Positions 11,809 to 25,100 of a DNA stretch of 64,000 bases are shown one piece after another. The number at the start of each line of letters is the position of its first letter. The first letter of the stretch is position 1. The position numbers were made by a program, and so were the translations under genes. Under the pieces are notes generated by a model. The model saw only the letters and a list, made by a program, of their open reading frames with translations. It had not been told where the DNA came from and did no database searches. Source of the DNA: Spinacia oleracea (lineage: Eukaryota; Streptophyta; Magnoliopsida; Caryophyllales; Amaranthaceae); the NCBI RefSeq assembly GCF_020520425.1, contig NC_079487.1:132702385-132766384 (forward strand), in the 5' to 3' direction.

Positions 11809-12448
11809 AGTCTTATATGTGACCAGCCACACCATCAACTTGATGGTGTGACATGTTCACACTTATAAGCCCAACGTCTTTAAAACCCATAAAATTAAGT
11901 AACATCAATAAAGAATATAAAATAACATCAGCGTAGAAAATAAAGTAACATCAGTATATACAAAGAACCTCTAACATAAAATTGAAGAAAATGCAATAAA
12001 ACAAGAAAAGTATCAGGGAAAAAAAAATGTATAAGTAACACTAGCATAGAAAGTCAAATAACATCAGTTATACAATAAACCTATAACATGAAATTGAATA
12101 AACTGCAATAACTAACAGGTAACACCAACATAAAAAGTCAAGTTACACCAGTCTATATAAGGAACCTCGAACATGAAATTCAAGAAATTGTAGTAAAATA
12201 AGAAAATAACAACGAATACAACGTATAAGTAACATTATCGTAGAAAGTCAAGTAACACCGGTCTATATACAAGGAACCTCTAACATGAAATTCAAGAAAC
12301 TGCAGAAAAACAAAAAAGTTACAGCGAATATAATGTATAAGTAACACTATAATAGAAAGTCAAGTAACACCCGTCAAAAACTTTCTCCATATTACCTACG
12401 CGCGTCGCACCATTAAATTGATGGTGTGACTGGTCACATATGAGACGC
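11809..12448. mobile_element. Non-autonomous DNA element with about 40-bp inverted ends that can themselves fold, and internal tandem repeats
   Basis: The left end (ATATGTGACCAGCCACACCA) and the reverse complement of the right end (ATATGTGACCAGTCACACCA) match over about 40 bp. Each end contains its own hairpin around CACACCATCAA/TTGATGGTGTG. Between the ends are about five degenerate copies of a unit with AAGTAACACCAGTCTATATA and GAACCTCTAACATGAAATT. Long ends with internal repeats suggest a Mutator-like element, but no 9-bp duplication was found. Confidence 0.7.
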
Positions 12449-12762
12449 GCTGAAAAAACAATTAATAAATCTGACGTGAATTCCACTAACACTACTCTCT
12501 ATTAGTAGTGAGCAGTTTACCCGGTGAGTAGACAAATTTTTTCCCGAAATTGTCGTTTTCGTTTTGAATTTCATGCCAATAGTGTCAAGTTTAAAACATT
12601 CAAAAATCATTGCAACTTTCAAACATGTTTACTTTTCGAGACAAATTTAATTACTTGATCAACTTGTAAATTTTTCAGTCCAGGTCAAGAGTCAAGACTG
12701 GAGTAGTCACGAGGCAACTATTCTGCTGAGAAGGTTGCAGTTGCAGCCGGCTTCAGTCCGCG

Positions 12763-12895
12763 AAACTCCTTACTCCCCTATATCGTTTGTCCCCAAAACC
12801 CCCATTCCCCGCGCTTTCTCTCCTCTCGCCGGCGTTGAACACCTTTCGCTATCCTCCCATCGCCGGCGTCGAAAACCTAGAACTATCGTCACTGC
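12763..12895 (+). repeat. 133-bp leader segment, copy A (upstream of the pseudouridine synthase gene)
   Basis: A CT-rich segment with CCCCATTCCCCGCGCTTTCT and CCCATCGCCGGCGTCG. It recurs with few changes and equal length at 18937-19069. It ends 103 bases before the ATG at 12999 and likely lies in the promoter/5' leader. Confidence 0.9.
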
Positions 12896-12998
12896 TAAAG
12901 TCTCATCCTCTCTCTTCTCTTCCGTCTCTGGTACCGTCTTCCGGTGGTAACTAACAACCCTTCACATTCTTCACATCAAATCATCCACATACCAAACC

Positions 12999-15900
12999 AT
13001 GTCCATCGCTCTCCATCGGAACCACCGTTACCTCCGCTTACCATACCAACTAATAACTAGTATACGACACTACTCCCGGATATCGCCGCCGCGGCCCACC
13101 GGACCGGACCAAGTGATTCGGGTGGTGAATAATATAGCCCAATTGGGAAGCCCGAAAGAGGGTCCTAAACCCCGTCAGCTTCTCTCTCTGCCTCCGTTCC
13201 CGTCCGACCCCTTGCCTGACAAAAGTTCGACGAAATGCCTCAATGGGAATCAGCGTACCCGGGTCACTGCAATCAGTTGGGTCAAGTATTATTTTGATGA
13301 AGTTCATGATTCCGTTATCCAATCCCATTTTAATAAAGGCCTTGTGAGTGCATTAGTTTGTTTTCCTATTTGTTGGTTTATTCTATTTGATTTGGTAGTT
13401 CTTGTTTTTGTGAATTGAAATGTGCTTTGGTTGTGTGATTATCATGTTTAGGTTTCAGGGTATTGCTCATAAAAATCATTCGAAGGAAAAGTATAGTTTT
13501 TTAAGAAAATCATCATTTCAATGAATTAACCTCGGGCGTTGTTCATGTTCAATCATGATAATGAACGGTGCGAAAGTATAATTAAATTTGGGCTTCAGGG
13601 TGTTGTTCAAGTAGAATTTGGGGGTGTGAATTACAGGTTTTTTGGAAAATTAATCATTCATCTGAATTAATAAACTTTAGGTTTCAGGGTATTGTTCAGG
13701 TAAACTTATTGGGGCAAAGTATAGTTTTTTAAAAACTAATCATTTATCTGAACGATTTAACTCTTAGGAGCTCCTTTAGCGGTAGGTTAGCTAGAATTTT
13801 ACCAAATATATCAATGAAAGTATCTAGTAGCTAAAAAGAGTGAAGATTGAGAGTTGTTGCTTGCTTGCATCCCTATATAATACGAAGTATAATGATGGTT
13901 TTAGGTTTTATATGAAGGGAATTGATCTATGAGCCGGGAAATTAAAATGGGGGCATTTGATCAAGCATTTGGAAATCAAATCGTGCTAATCTTTCATGTT
14001 CTATTTTGGTTATAGGTGCAAATAGAATATCCGAGTATGAAAGGCTCATCGAGCACCCAAGGGAAGAAATCCATAAGGAAGGTAATTCTCCACATTGTTG
14101 TTTGTTTGCAAATGTTGTCCTTTTATGTGAACACTTGCAGTTCCTTCCTGCTCGTATTTCCCATGTCGGTTTAATTTCCCTACAATTCTACAGCTAACCT
14201 ACAGATTAAGCACAACGAACCCATGAAGGCAGGTGCGAAAATTCATGTACCTGTGTCAATTGCTGAAAGTAGGATTTCCAGGAGATTTGATCCTATACCA
14301 TGTGGAACATTGTATCCAAATGCTGATGAAATAGCTTACTTGCAGAGGCTTGTTATGTACAAGGCACGTCCTCAGTTTTCATATTTTCTTTATATTATAG
14401 AATTACTTGTGAGATGTTTTTCCTTTGTCGATGCATATATTAGCCTTGTAGTGTTTCATAAGTTGTCTATATTAGGAGTTTTTTCTTTCTTTCTTCTATG
14501 TCATATTTTGGTATTGATTATCTCTGATTATTCCCCTTCTGTTGTATATTTCAGGATTCTGCTATTATTGTGCTTAACAAGCCTCCAAAATTACCTGTGA
14601 AGGTGACTACATACGCAAACATGTCTACACTTCACTAATAACATTGGCTTGTAAAAGTTTTTCATGTTTTCACTTACTGCATCGTGGCAGGGGAATTTGC
14701 CAATTCATAACAGCATGGATGCTCTAGCTGCTGCTGCATTATCTTATGATTACGAGGAGGGTCCTCAGTTGGTAAGCTTGCGTCAAATTGCATGTAGTAT
14801 TTAGAAAATGCTTTGCATTGAGTATTATTTATGACCAACGCCTGCTTATTTCTTCAGTAGTATGAGTACCTTTATGAGTTAGAAGTCATATCTAGTCTAT
14901 GTTTGGGGGTCAGACTATGGTAACTGACGGGCGAGTATTCTGTTCCATCTTTACCCTAATGCTTCTCTGATTTGGAAATCAGATGATAAAATTATCTCGG
15001 GCCTCTCGGCAGTGTTCATTTGATTGTTGTCTCCATGTACAATTACTTTGAACAAGTAAGAACTATTTTTATGTCATTTACTCTTTGTATGATACTTGGA
15101 GTCTCCTGTTAACAAATCAACTTTATGGCTCTCAAGGGTCCCAGGCCGACTGTTAGCCCAAAATTACTCATGGTTTTATGTTTTTAAGGTCTTAGGTTGT
15201 TATAACTGAAGCATTTAGGTAACTTTAGAGAGGTACATGTTTGAGATAGAATTTCTGGCTTGTGTTTTGGAGGGAGTTTGGCCTCTGAGTAAAAGCATAT
15301 ACTTCAACCTCTAGGTTTCTACCATCATGAGCCACTTGCGCAAAATTGTAAAACAAATCAGTTTCATTTGGGCCATTGCACAAAACAGTTTGTTGCTTGT
15401 TTATTGTCCGTGATTCTCATGGTTTATTGGAGCGCTTTATCAAATCTAGGATTTTCACCAAGGCATTTTGAACTTGAACTAGAGATCTAGCACTAACGTA
15501 GACCATCACTTGTATGGTCCAACCAATTAGAGAAAATCTTTTTTGGAGTTACTCGGCCTTTCTTAATGTAGTGTACCACCCCTTGTTATAGCATGCTATC
15601 TAAGTATGCTAGCGCTCTGTCCATCTTGCATTATATGAGGTCATAGTTAAGGGAATGGTAAACGAGTGCTACGATTCTCAGGGTCTCACCTGTACCTCAA
15701 GTAGGCAATCTGATTCCTAGCTCGTTTGAGTAGGTTATTTGTTCTTTAAGCGAAAGCTTGTTGCTCATCGTTGCCATTGTTTGTGGCCTTTTGGGTCTAG
15801 GGTACTATAGTCTACGTGATGTTATCAATGATAAGTTTCGCTCCTTAGCTTGACATATTTATTATGTCATTTAGTGCCTTTTATATTCCCTCTTGCCAGT

Positions 15901-17603
15901 TGCTTCCATGGTAGAAAATATGGATTTTCTTTTGGATTAGTGGATCCATCTTATCATTTACCAGCGCTGTCTCTTTTCAGGTACATCGTCTTGACAGAGA
16001 AAGTAGTGGTATTCTCTTGATGGGAAGGACAAAGGAGAGCACTTCTTATCTTCAACAACTATTCAGCAACATGAATGTGGCAAAAACATCATGTCTGGTA
16101 TTAATATTTATCCATCTGTCACAAATATTGTGATAATTAGTCTATATTTTATGTTTGAAGGTGCAAATCTTAAAATCTAACTTCGGAGTATTTGTGCCAA
16201 CACAGGCCTGGAATGATGCATGTGGAGCAACATTCATGAAATATTGGGCATTAGTGATTGGATCTCCCAGAGAAAAGGAAGGTGTAATATGTGCTCCTCT
16301 CACGAAGGTTCTCTCTCTCATACATACATCGCCCCCCTGTGCTGTTGGAACACATTTTTTTTATTTTATTTTTCCCTTGAAAAAATATAAAGTTTGCAAT
16401 GTGCTGTTGGAACACATTGCAGTTTATTTATATTCAAAAGTTTTGTCTATAGGTGCTTCTCGATGATGGAAAAACCGAGAGGGTAATGTTGGCTCATCCA
16501 TCAGGTTTAGAAGCTTCTCAAGAAGCTATGACTGAATATCGGGTACTTGGCCCTATGATAAATGGGTGTTCATGGATTGAGCTACGCCCACATACCAGCC
16601 GAAAACATCAGGTAAAATTTACTCTCTTACGTATCTCTTATTCATTTTGTAGCTGTTAAATCTGTTGGCCTTTAAAAGTGATGCATGGAATAAGAGTTAA
16701 GCCACTCGTATTGCTGATTTAATTCCCTGGCTATGAGGAATTTTCTTGATGCCACCTCCACAATTAGGAATGCGGAACTTCTTTCCTTTTGTGTAAGTAG
16801 TAAAGAAGCAAGCCGTATTATTTGCTGCACTTTGTGTAAAATACTACTTTGTGCCATGTTTGCTTATAAAAACTTATGTACAATTAGCTGTGGTAGAAGC
16901 TTAAATTGCTGGGCTGAGGAAACTCAGTGGAATTGAGCACCATGCAGTTGAGATTTTAGAGTTCTGTCTCTTTTGATGCTGTAGTTGGAACAATGCAGAT
17001 AACAACATGATGAATATGGATAAAATGTCATTGAAAGGACATTTAAGAAAGGATCAGAGCTCAGTACTTTCAACTCTTCTTCTTCTCAGACTAAAGAAAA
17101 TTCTTTTCTATAGTGCCATGTCTTGATTCAGCTTTTAACTGTTCAGTTTTTGAAGTTGAAACTGAAGCATTTATTTTATGCAAATTTAAAATGGTGGTAA
17201 TTTCGTGCTATCTTTCTGCCAACTGTAGCTGCGAGTCCACTGTGCTGAAGCTCTTGGCACACCTATTGTGGGTGACTACAAGTATGGTTGGTTTGTGCAT
17301 CAGAAGTGGAAGCAGACACCTCAAGTTAACATCGAGCCAATAAGTGGCGAGCCTTACAAGTTGCGGCGGCCAGACGGTTTGGATGTCCAAAAAGGAAGTG
17401 TTCTATCTAAAGTTCCATTGTTACACCTCCATTGCAGAGAGCTTGTTCTCCCTAATGTTGCTAAGTTCCTCGGAGTTTTGGGACAGAAGTCTTCAGATTA
17501 TCGTCCTAAGCTCAGTGAAAAGCCGAATGTCCTCCGTGTTGTTGCATCAATGCCTTCCCACATGAAAATTAGTTGGAATCTCATGTCCTCTTATTTGGTG
17601 TGA
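12999..17603 (+). CDS. RluA-family RNA pseudouridine synthase, organellar (RNA pseudouridine synthase 4-like), 483 aa, nine exons
   Basis: This enzyme family isomerises uridine to pseudouridine in RNA. Exons are 12999-13343, 14016-14081, 14205-14363, 14555-14602, 14691-14771, 15981-16097, 16206-16307, 16453-16611 and 17229-17603, all joining in phase 0. The catalytic HRLDRESSG motif is at about 235-243, with the nucleophile Asp238. ARTISAN motifs of the fold follow: LNKPPKLPVKG upstream, and RPHTSRKHQLRVH and GTPIVGDYKYG downstream. The C-terminus MKISWNLMSSYLV matches my recollection of the plant mitochondrial enzyme. The N-terminus (MSIALHRNHRYLRL... HYSRISPPRP) is basic, rich in Ser/Arg and acid-poor, as in a mitochondrial presequence. 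An S4-like stretch (AGAKIHVPVSI) precedes the catalytic domain. Intron 3 uses a GC donor. Family call is firm; target RNA is unknown. Confidence 0.93.
13448..13770. repeat. Degenerate tandem repeats in intron 1 of the pseudouridine synthase gene
   Basis: Three or so diverged copies share TTTCAGGGTATTGTTCA, an AAGTATAGTTTTTTA block and an AATCATTTATCTGAA block at roughly 100-base spacing. They are old and uneven. Confidence 0.5.
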
Positions 17604-18530
17604 GTTATGCTGCTCATTCCAGTTTGTATAGAATGTTTAGACAGAAATCCAATCTGTAACATTTTTTAAGGTCAATGTAGTTGAAGTTATCATGATCCAC
17701 AGGTATAAAATTTGAGTACTTTGTGTGAAATGGATAATCATTATGGTGTTGATGATTCAAAGGTATAAAAATTTGAGTACTTTGTGTGAAATGGATAATC
17801 ATTAGGGTGTTGATGATTCACAGTTATTTTGATTTGATTTGTATTTATCAAGAAAGGCATATGCCTACAAAAATCAAGTTTCACCCAAGTAGTTCCTTAT
17901 AAAGTTAAAGAGACAAGAAAAATCAAAGGAAGAGGAGGGGGAAAGGGGAGAACGCTCTATTTGGAAAATGATTAAACGGACCAAACAACGAGGACTGGAT
18001 GACAATAATAGGTCACTTGTACATACCTGGTGTGTGCACACATTAACTTTTTTAATTGTGGTTATCGGTACATCATAGTTGATTGGATGAATAACTTTTA
18101 TTACAAGACGAAGAAGTAAATAATACTAGGTGAAATTAAGAACTTGATACATGAATTATCTATTTTTCTAAATTAAAAACTATGTCTTTTGTTAGGTAGT
18201 TTGACCAAATACTTTTTGGCAAAGTAAACCACATTTGAACAATTGAACCTGTTCGTGGCAAATTTTACTTGTTTAGTCAAAGCACCTTTTTATGTAACTA
18301 TACACTGTGTGCCGAAATAAAACCGTTAAACCATCTTTATAACATAGCTATGGATGACGTAAATATTTTGATCATCAAATAAATAACTATTTTCTACTCT
18401 TCCAACTCAACCATGACCAAATCCTATGACCAACAATGCCTTTTATACATTCTAATGTTAATAATTTGCATAAAATCAAAGCCATTGATTTTCATCCATC
18501 ACGACCGTTGTTTTTGGTTTGAGGAACCAA
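17604..18530. other. Downstream region of the pseudouridine synthase gene, with a 60-bp tandem duplication
   Basis: The 3' flank begins here. AGGTATAAAATTTGAGTACT starts at 17701 and again (with one extra A) at 17761, giving two near-identical units of 60-61 bases. The remainder to 18530 is AT-rich and without coding character. Confidence 0.8.
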
Positions 18531-18535
18531 ATGTT

Positions 18536-18587
18536 ACACGTGGCAGAACTTTTTGGTTTTTGCTCCAACATAATTTACACGTGGCAG
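18536..18587 (+). promoter_or_regulatory. Twin G-box/ABRE-like motifs upstream of the helicase gene
   Basis: ACACGTGGCAG occurs at 18536-18546 and again at 18577-18587, exactly 41 bases apart. The ACGTGGC core is the classic plant bZIP/ABA-response and light-response element. The pair lies about 550 bases before the helicase ATG. Function is inferred from the motif only. Confidence 0.5.
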
Positions 18588-18936
18588 GCTCATGTTGCAT
18601 GCCAATAAGAAGTTTGCTTGGGTCGTGAGCACGACCTAGTCACCAACGCATCTCTCTTTATTGTTTATAATTTCTTTTGTCTTTCTCTCACCTCACACCA
18701 CGCAGTAATCGTCCGCTGATATACTCTTAGGACGGAGTCAGAATTTGCAACTTTGTAGGATGAATGCAATGTACTCTTTTTTTTTTTTTTGATTGAATTA
18801 ATGCAATGTACTTATAACGGAGTAGTTATATATATATTTCTTAGAGGGAAATAAACCGAATAGGTTGAGCTTGAACTGCTACGCAGGCAAGCCTATCGTT
18901 TTTGTAAGTGGCAAACAAAATATCTGGGGAAAAATC

Positions 18937-19069
18937 AAACTCCTTACTTCCCTCTCTCGCTTGTCCCCCAAATCCCCATTCCCCGCGCTTTCTCTCCTAT
19001 CGCCGGCGTTGAAAACCTTTCTCTCTCCTCCCATCGCCGGCGTCGGAAACCTAGAACAATCGTCACTGC
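18937..19069 (+). repeat. 133-bp leader segment, copy B (upstream of the helicase gene)
   Basis: Matches 12763-12895 at nearly every base, including CCCCATTCCCCGCGCTTTCT and CCCATCGCCGGCGTCG, and is the same length. It ends 66 bases before the helicase ATG at 19136. Sequence outside the 133 bp does not match. Confidence 0.9.
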
Positions 19070-19135
19070 CATTCTCTCTCTTCTAATCCACCGCCGCGTC
19101 ATTTCATCCGCTGCAGAGTTGCAAAGCCCGAATTA

Positions 19136-22100
19136 ATGGAGAGACGAGCGATTGCCAGAAACGAACTTCTCGATCAATGGAGAGCTATTGAACAAGAACA
19201 AGAGCAAGAAGAAGATGATCACAATCATTGTGATGATTCTTCACGGCTTAATCGAATTCAACAAGCTAAAGAGACTTGGTTCGTTTTGTTGATATTTTTT
19301 TTGTGTCTAATTTTGATGATTATGAATGCCAGTTGATTTGCTTATTAATTCTTAATAGTCGACACTTTATATTAAGTGATTAATTTCGTTTTTGTCCTGA
19401 TTTCTAGTTAGGTATGAATTCCCTCTTCGGGAAATAATAGTTCCATATAAGATGTTCGGACAAAGTTGTCAGTGTTTCTTGTAGTAGAAACGATTTATGA
19501 TTGGATTTTCTAATGTGCAGCTTCTTAAAATTGAAGAAAACATCTATTATGACAGGCGATTTTAGTGAAATGGCATGAATTTTACCTTTGAAATTACGAG
19601 GGCTTGTGACAATGTTTCATGAATTTCACATCTTCAAGGATTCAATAGACTAAACTATCTATTATGTGTGTGTTGAGTTTAATCTTATGTATGTATGATT
19701 GCCGAATATTGCGAATGCATAAAACTGGTGAATAATGAAGGTTAAGAAAACTAATTTGTGTAAAAGAGACTATGGTATTAATAGAGGGATAGTTGTATTT
19801 AGACTGACATTGATTGATTCAGCTCTTAGTTACTTTAGGCATCGGAATCTGATTAACAGAAGGAAAGATTGAAATTGTGATAATTTTGATAAGCTTGGTT
19901 TCTCTAGGTTACTCACTTTTGAAGTATTGATAAGGTAATAGCTGAAAAGGTGACAGCTGAAACACTGTTGAGGTAGGATTGCTTTTCAGTTTTGTGTTTG
20001 TGTTAGTTTCTTCATATTGTTTATGCTTTTCGTGTGGCATAAATTTGATGTTATGAGGCTGTTTTTCTCCGGATTTAACAAACCCCTCAAATGTGAAAGG
20101 TCAAGTCATATAATATGCACTGTGAAGTTTGGACAAAAAGATACTGAAGAATTTTCTTAAAAATGCTCATTACAAAAATTTCAAGGATTTTTTCTTATCT
20201 CATTAGTAAAAAAATTCTCATTATACATAAGGTTGTCCACTGAGTTTGCTATTCCATGTTCCATAATTTTTTTTTGCATGGCACTGGCGTCTTCTTGCTC
20301 TTATCTCTTCTAAAATTTTGGTTGTATGTCTGATTCAGGTTTACAGATGCATACAATTTCTTGATTCTTCTTTCCGGAGAGAGTCATCCTTGGTGTGGGT
20401 TTTGGGATATAATGAGTCCTTTCCTAGAGACATTTTTTAATTACTACAAGGTTGAGAGCGATGATTCACTTCTTAAAATTTTATGGAAAAAAATATCTCG
20501 AGATATGAGGAAGTGTACGGAGTGCATTTCTCGGCACCACCAGGCCCAAGAGATGTACAAAGCTGAATATGAGTCAAGTTTTATTTCCCCCCTACTTAAT
20601 ACATTACAGTCCCTTGATGAAGAAAGAGTCTCTGAACACCTAAAAGAAGCTAACTCAAGACTTGCAAATGGAGGGTATCATAATCTTGACAATGCTGAGA
20701 TCGTTAGTCTAATGTTTGAGGTATGCTGCGTTGGTTTTTCTGGATTGATCATTATGCATAGAAGACATTGAAATGTGGATTTTGGTTTATTTAGAGGATC
20801 TTAAACTTAAGGTACAGTATTTTATATTTTGTATCTGTATTCTATATCTGGTTCCAATAGAGGAACAATTTCTCTAGTTCATTTATTTTCTATTCCATCC
20901 ATTCTATAGCTTTTATATGTGAACACTGGCACACTTGTTTATTATGTCCTCTTTTCCAGCTCTAGGTTGAGAATTGTGTTTCTGTAACGTCCACTTAGAA
21001 AATTTCCCCTCATGAAAACAACTCTTATGGGTTTGCTTGCATGCCTTTGCCTGTCTGTTCTCATGGTTATTGTAGACATGCGTGCTTGTCTATCTGAGTG
21101 CATGAATACAACAAGGAACATTGTACCTTAATTTTGTGGTTAGATCCTGTTTGAATATGATTTTTTGTTATCCCTTGTCTTGACCTGATAACCTTGTATA
21201 ATTATTTTTGTTTATATTGCCGTCCTATGCAAATATAATTCTCTAGTAACTCTTACTTTATTTTTCAAGAAATTATTTCCCATTATTTTTTTAAGTAGGA
21301 TTGTGTCTTGGTTGGGAAAGGTTTTTTTGACAATTTATGGAAGCTCTTTCTTTATGCTTTGTGATGATGTCGCCATCTTTACTTCATTTGCAGGTCTTAA
21401 CCTTTCCTACATTGTTGGATAATGACTTCATTGTCAACGAATTCCAAAAATTGATTGAGGCAGTTGATGATGCTCATGAATTAGCACTAGCTAAGCAACA
21501 ACACTTTCCGGTATTCTTAGTTTTAAGTCTGATATTTTGTCTGGTGTGCATAAATTTTTGAAGTGGCAATGTGATTCTATTGATTATGAATATACTTCTG
21601 GCTGTCATTAGGGTGTCTACGCGTTGCTTTTTTTCAAAAGCAGAAAATCACGATCTATTGGCCATCGGTTAGCTGGTAATTTGGGAAAGCTGAGGTATTG
21701 AATCCTGTCATTTTGAATCTTTTTATGTTTTGGTAGTAGTTGAATCCTTCTAGGGGAATTGCTTTGTGCGATTTGCTAAACGTGGTACCCCAAGCTAACT
21801 GTTGACCTCTGGAGTAATATTGCTAAATATGTCATATTTTCTGATAAATATGTCATATTTTCTGATAAATATGTCATATTTTCTGATAAATATGTTACGT
21901 TTCTGATTGCAACTTTTCATCCTTTGTATTGCTCTGGTTTCTATCATTTTATGTATTTTTGGTTGAAACTTAAAATCTCGTGACAAATGCCACAGGCGAC
22001 GTAGTACTACATGTTGCTATACCCATGTAACATGAAATGTGAGGCACCCGTTACAACCAAGAGAATTAATTTGGATCTTGGCCCTTTTTTCTTCTTTTTT

Positions 22101-25100
22101 TTAACAAAATTACTGCCGTGAGAAGTGTCTTTTGATGCTTATTTTGAGGAGTCTTAGATCTGGATTGAAGCATGTCTAGGACTTGGGATGAGAACTAAAT
22201 TGTAGTACTTCTCCATAAGTAATTTGATATTCGTGTTGCTGTTGTTGTGTAAAACTGTAAATGACTGAATACAGTAGGCATGTCCAATGTTCCTGTCAAA
22301 TCATTACAGTCTAGCGTGGCCAAAGTCATTTATTTTATATTTACAAAATATTATTAGAGATGAAGATCACTGGTGGCAATCTCGTTGGCTAAGCTTCTGA
22401 TGTGTGTTTCCATGTGGATTGATATCTTTATGGTAAAAATGTAATTCGAAATTAAGTTATAGGATTCGGAGCCTCATCCTTATTAAGATAAACTGCTAAT
22501 TCTTGTTTCTGTTCAAATTCCTGGTGCTTTTAAGAAGTGAGTGCATGTATGGTAGGCACACTGTTGTTTCTGTATGGTAAACACACTGTTGTTTTATCTG
22601 CATTGTCTCTGTAGTCCACTAGATATATGCTATATTGATAGGTAGGGCTCCTAGGAGCTGCAAATTGATGATTGTTTAGTATATCTCCTAAATATATTCT
22701 GTAAGATACAGTTTCTCATTGGTGATAAGTTGCATGGCGATCGAGTCCATTCTCTATAATGGAAAATTACATCAATATCTTCTATTATTAGGTCTGCGGC
22801 AGAGTTGGAACCTCTTCAGCCTTTCCTTAAGAGATGCATTGGCTTTCTGACTGGTGATGTGATGCAACCAACTTCTGAAAATTCAAGGCCAAGAGTGCAG
22901 ATAGATCATATTACTGTATGGTTGGGACTCAAAGCATTGTATGTAACCCATTTAGCTTTCTATCATTGTAATGATGAATTCATAATAATAATCTAAGGAT
23001 GTAATCAATGTGGTTTTGGACTAATGGTTTTATTTAAAGCTTTGGACTCCACTTTTTGTACTCATTAGTTAATTATGTCCTCATATTGTTTTTTTGAAGG
23101 CTTTCCTTTTTGGAACCTCCTGCACTAGAAGACGGAATATTGGAACCACATCCTGTATTTCTCAATTTTGTGCTGGATCACATCAGTGATGATTCTCCTG
23201 AGTTTTCTCATGCAGTCAATTGCATGAGGTTGCTCTTTGAGATTTTGGGTACGTTTTAGCTGATTTTTGTTGTTGATATTTCCCCCTTTTGTTTTTATTG
23301 GTGATGGATTAACCAGTTTGTGATTTTTCCTAAATTATTTCAAGGCTGTAAGCTTTGGTTGAGAACTTCATTACCTCCAAGTGTTATGCGCGACTCACTA
23401 CTTAGCCAATGTTTTCATACTCGAAATGAGAAAACTCATAAAGAAATATTTGATCTTTTCCAACCATTTCTGCAGGCATGTAACTGATTATATATCACTT
23501 TCACCATAGCTATCACAGTATCTCCTTTATTTTCTGGTAGCTGTAATCTATGGGGGTTGTCTCTATGCAGTCTCTGGAAGCTTTGCACGATGGAGAATTC
23601 GAAAAGCAACGCAGACATTTTTTATATTTTCTCTTGCATCAAGTAACAAGGAGTAGTAACTTTAGCATGCTGATGAGGAAAAAGGCTTGCCAGGTTTTCC
23701 CCCCAAAACCCAATCATCACGCTTGCGTTATTATCCTGTATAGGTTGAATATATTGGCCCTTTAATTTCTGTCTGGCTAGATATGTAACATATGTCTGTT
23801 TGCTATGTCCACCGCAGATTGCTTTTCTTATTATCCTTCGTGGTTACAAAATGAATCCGCCTAGCCCACCCTCTGAGTGTGCGCACATGTGGTAGGGAGC
23901 ATATATTCTCTGCATAATTTATTTTCTATGATGTAGAAAATATGCAAAATTAAGATTCTCCACGCAGTTTATATTTTTGGCTGTGCATGATTTTCTTGTG
24001 CATCAAATATAAAATAGACCTTTGACTATCATTGCGTATACCATTGTCGTTTCTATATTTCAATGGTGGTTGTTCATCTTGCAATACTACATGTATATGG
24101 TTGTTAAGGTGGTCGCCCTGATTGGATATGTTCTTTTTTCTTTCCTCTGAACATCATCAATAGTAATTTTGGTGCTATTTCTCTGCAGGGGCCCTCCTCT
24201 CGTGTCTTCTTTGAAAGATTCGACACTCCATACTTCTCTGCGGCAACCTGCCATTGATCTTATTCAAACGATTATTGTATCCGATGGTACTGCATTGCTG
24301 TCTTCCTTAATGCACTGCGAAACTCCATCAGATTGTAGCAATTTTTTTGAACTGAGTGAAGAAAGTGATGATGTCACTTCATGCGCTGTACCGGATGACA
24401 AGAAACATGTTTGTTGCTGGAATGAATTTACTTTTCAGAGCAATATTGTCTGTCAGGAATACACTGAATGGATGTGTGTTCCTATGTTGTGGTTTGATGT
24501 TTTGGCTGACATTGAACCTTCTATTCTACCAATATCAATTGCCAAAGCTGTCCTGTGGGCTTTATCTCGTTTTTCCATGGTGGAGCCTGAAAATAGCTCT
24601 GAGCTATCACTTCCTGTTAAAACTTGGCTTTCATCAGGGGCTGTTGAAGTTGCAGCTTTTTTGGGCTGGAAATCCCCTACTGGCTCTGATGATAGTGGAG
24701 ATGGGAAGACATCAAAAAATTCAGTAAGAGTGTCAACTATGTGTATCCCTTTGATAAGAACCTTTCGGAGGTTGGTGCTATTAGAGTTTTCATGTTGAAC
24801 TTACCTGTGGAATTTTTTTTGACTGGCCTCTTATGCAATTTATTCATGTAGGTTAGCTGCACAATTCATAATTCAATTGGAGCAAAGAGAGCTACGAAAG
24901 CAGTGGACTTGGGAGCCACAGATGGGTGAAAGCCTGATTCTTTTGCTTTCAGACCCTAATGATGTACTTCTCGAAACTTCCATTGTTGAATTAATTGCAT
25001 TCATTGTAGAAATTTATGGGGAACTGCCTGATAAGAATTTGTTGCATTTTTTTACTGACCTAATACAGAAACCCCCACCACACATACACACCTCTATTAG

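Noticed and set aside
12735-12950. 71-codon frame upstream of the pseudouridine synthase
   Set aside because: It covers the shared 133-bp leader segment, and the frame is not conserved as protein in the second copy. It is more likely leader than gene.
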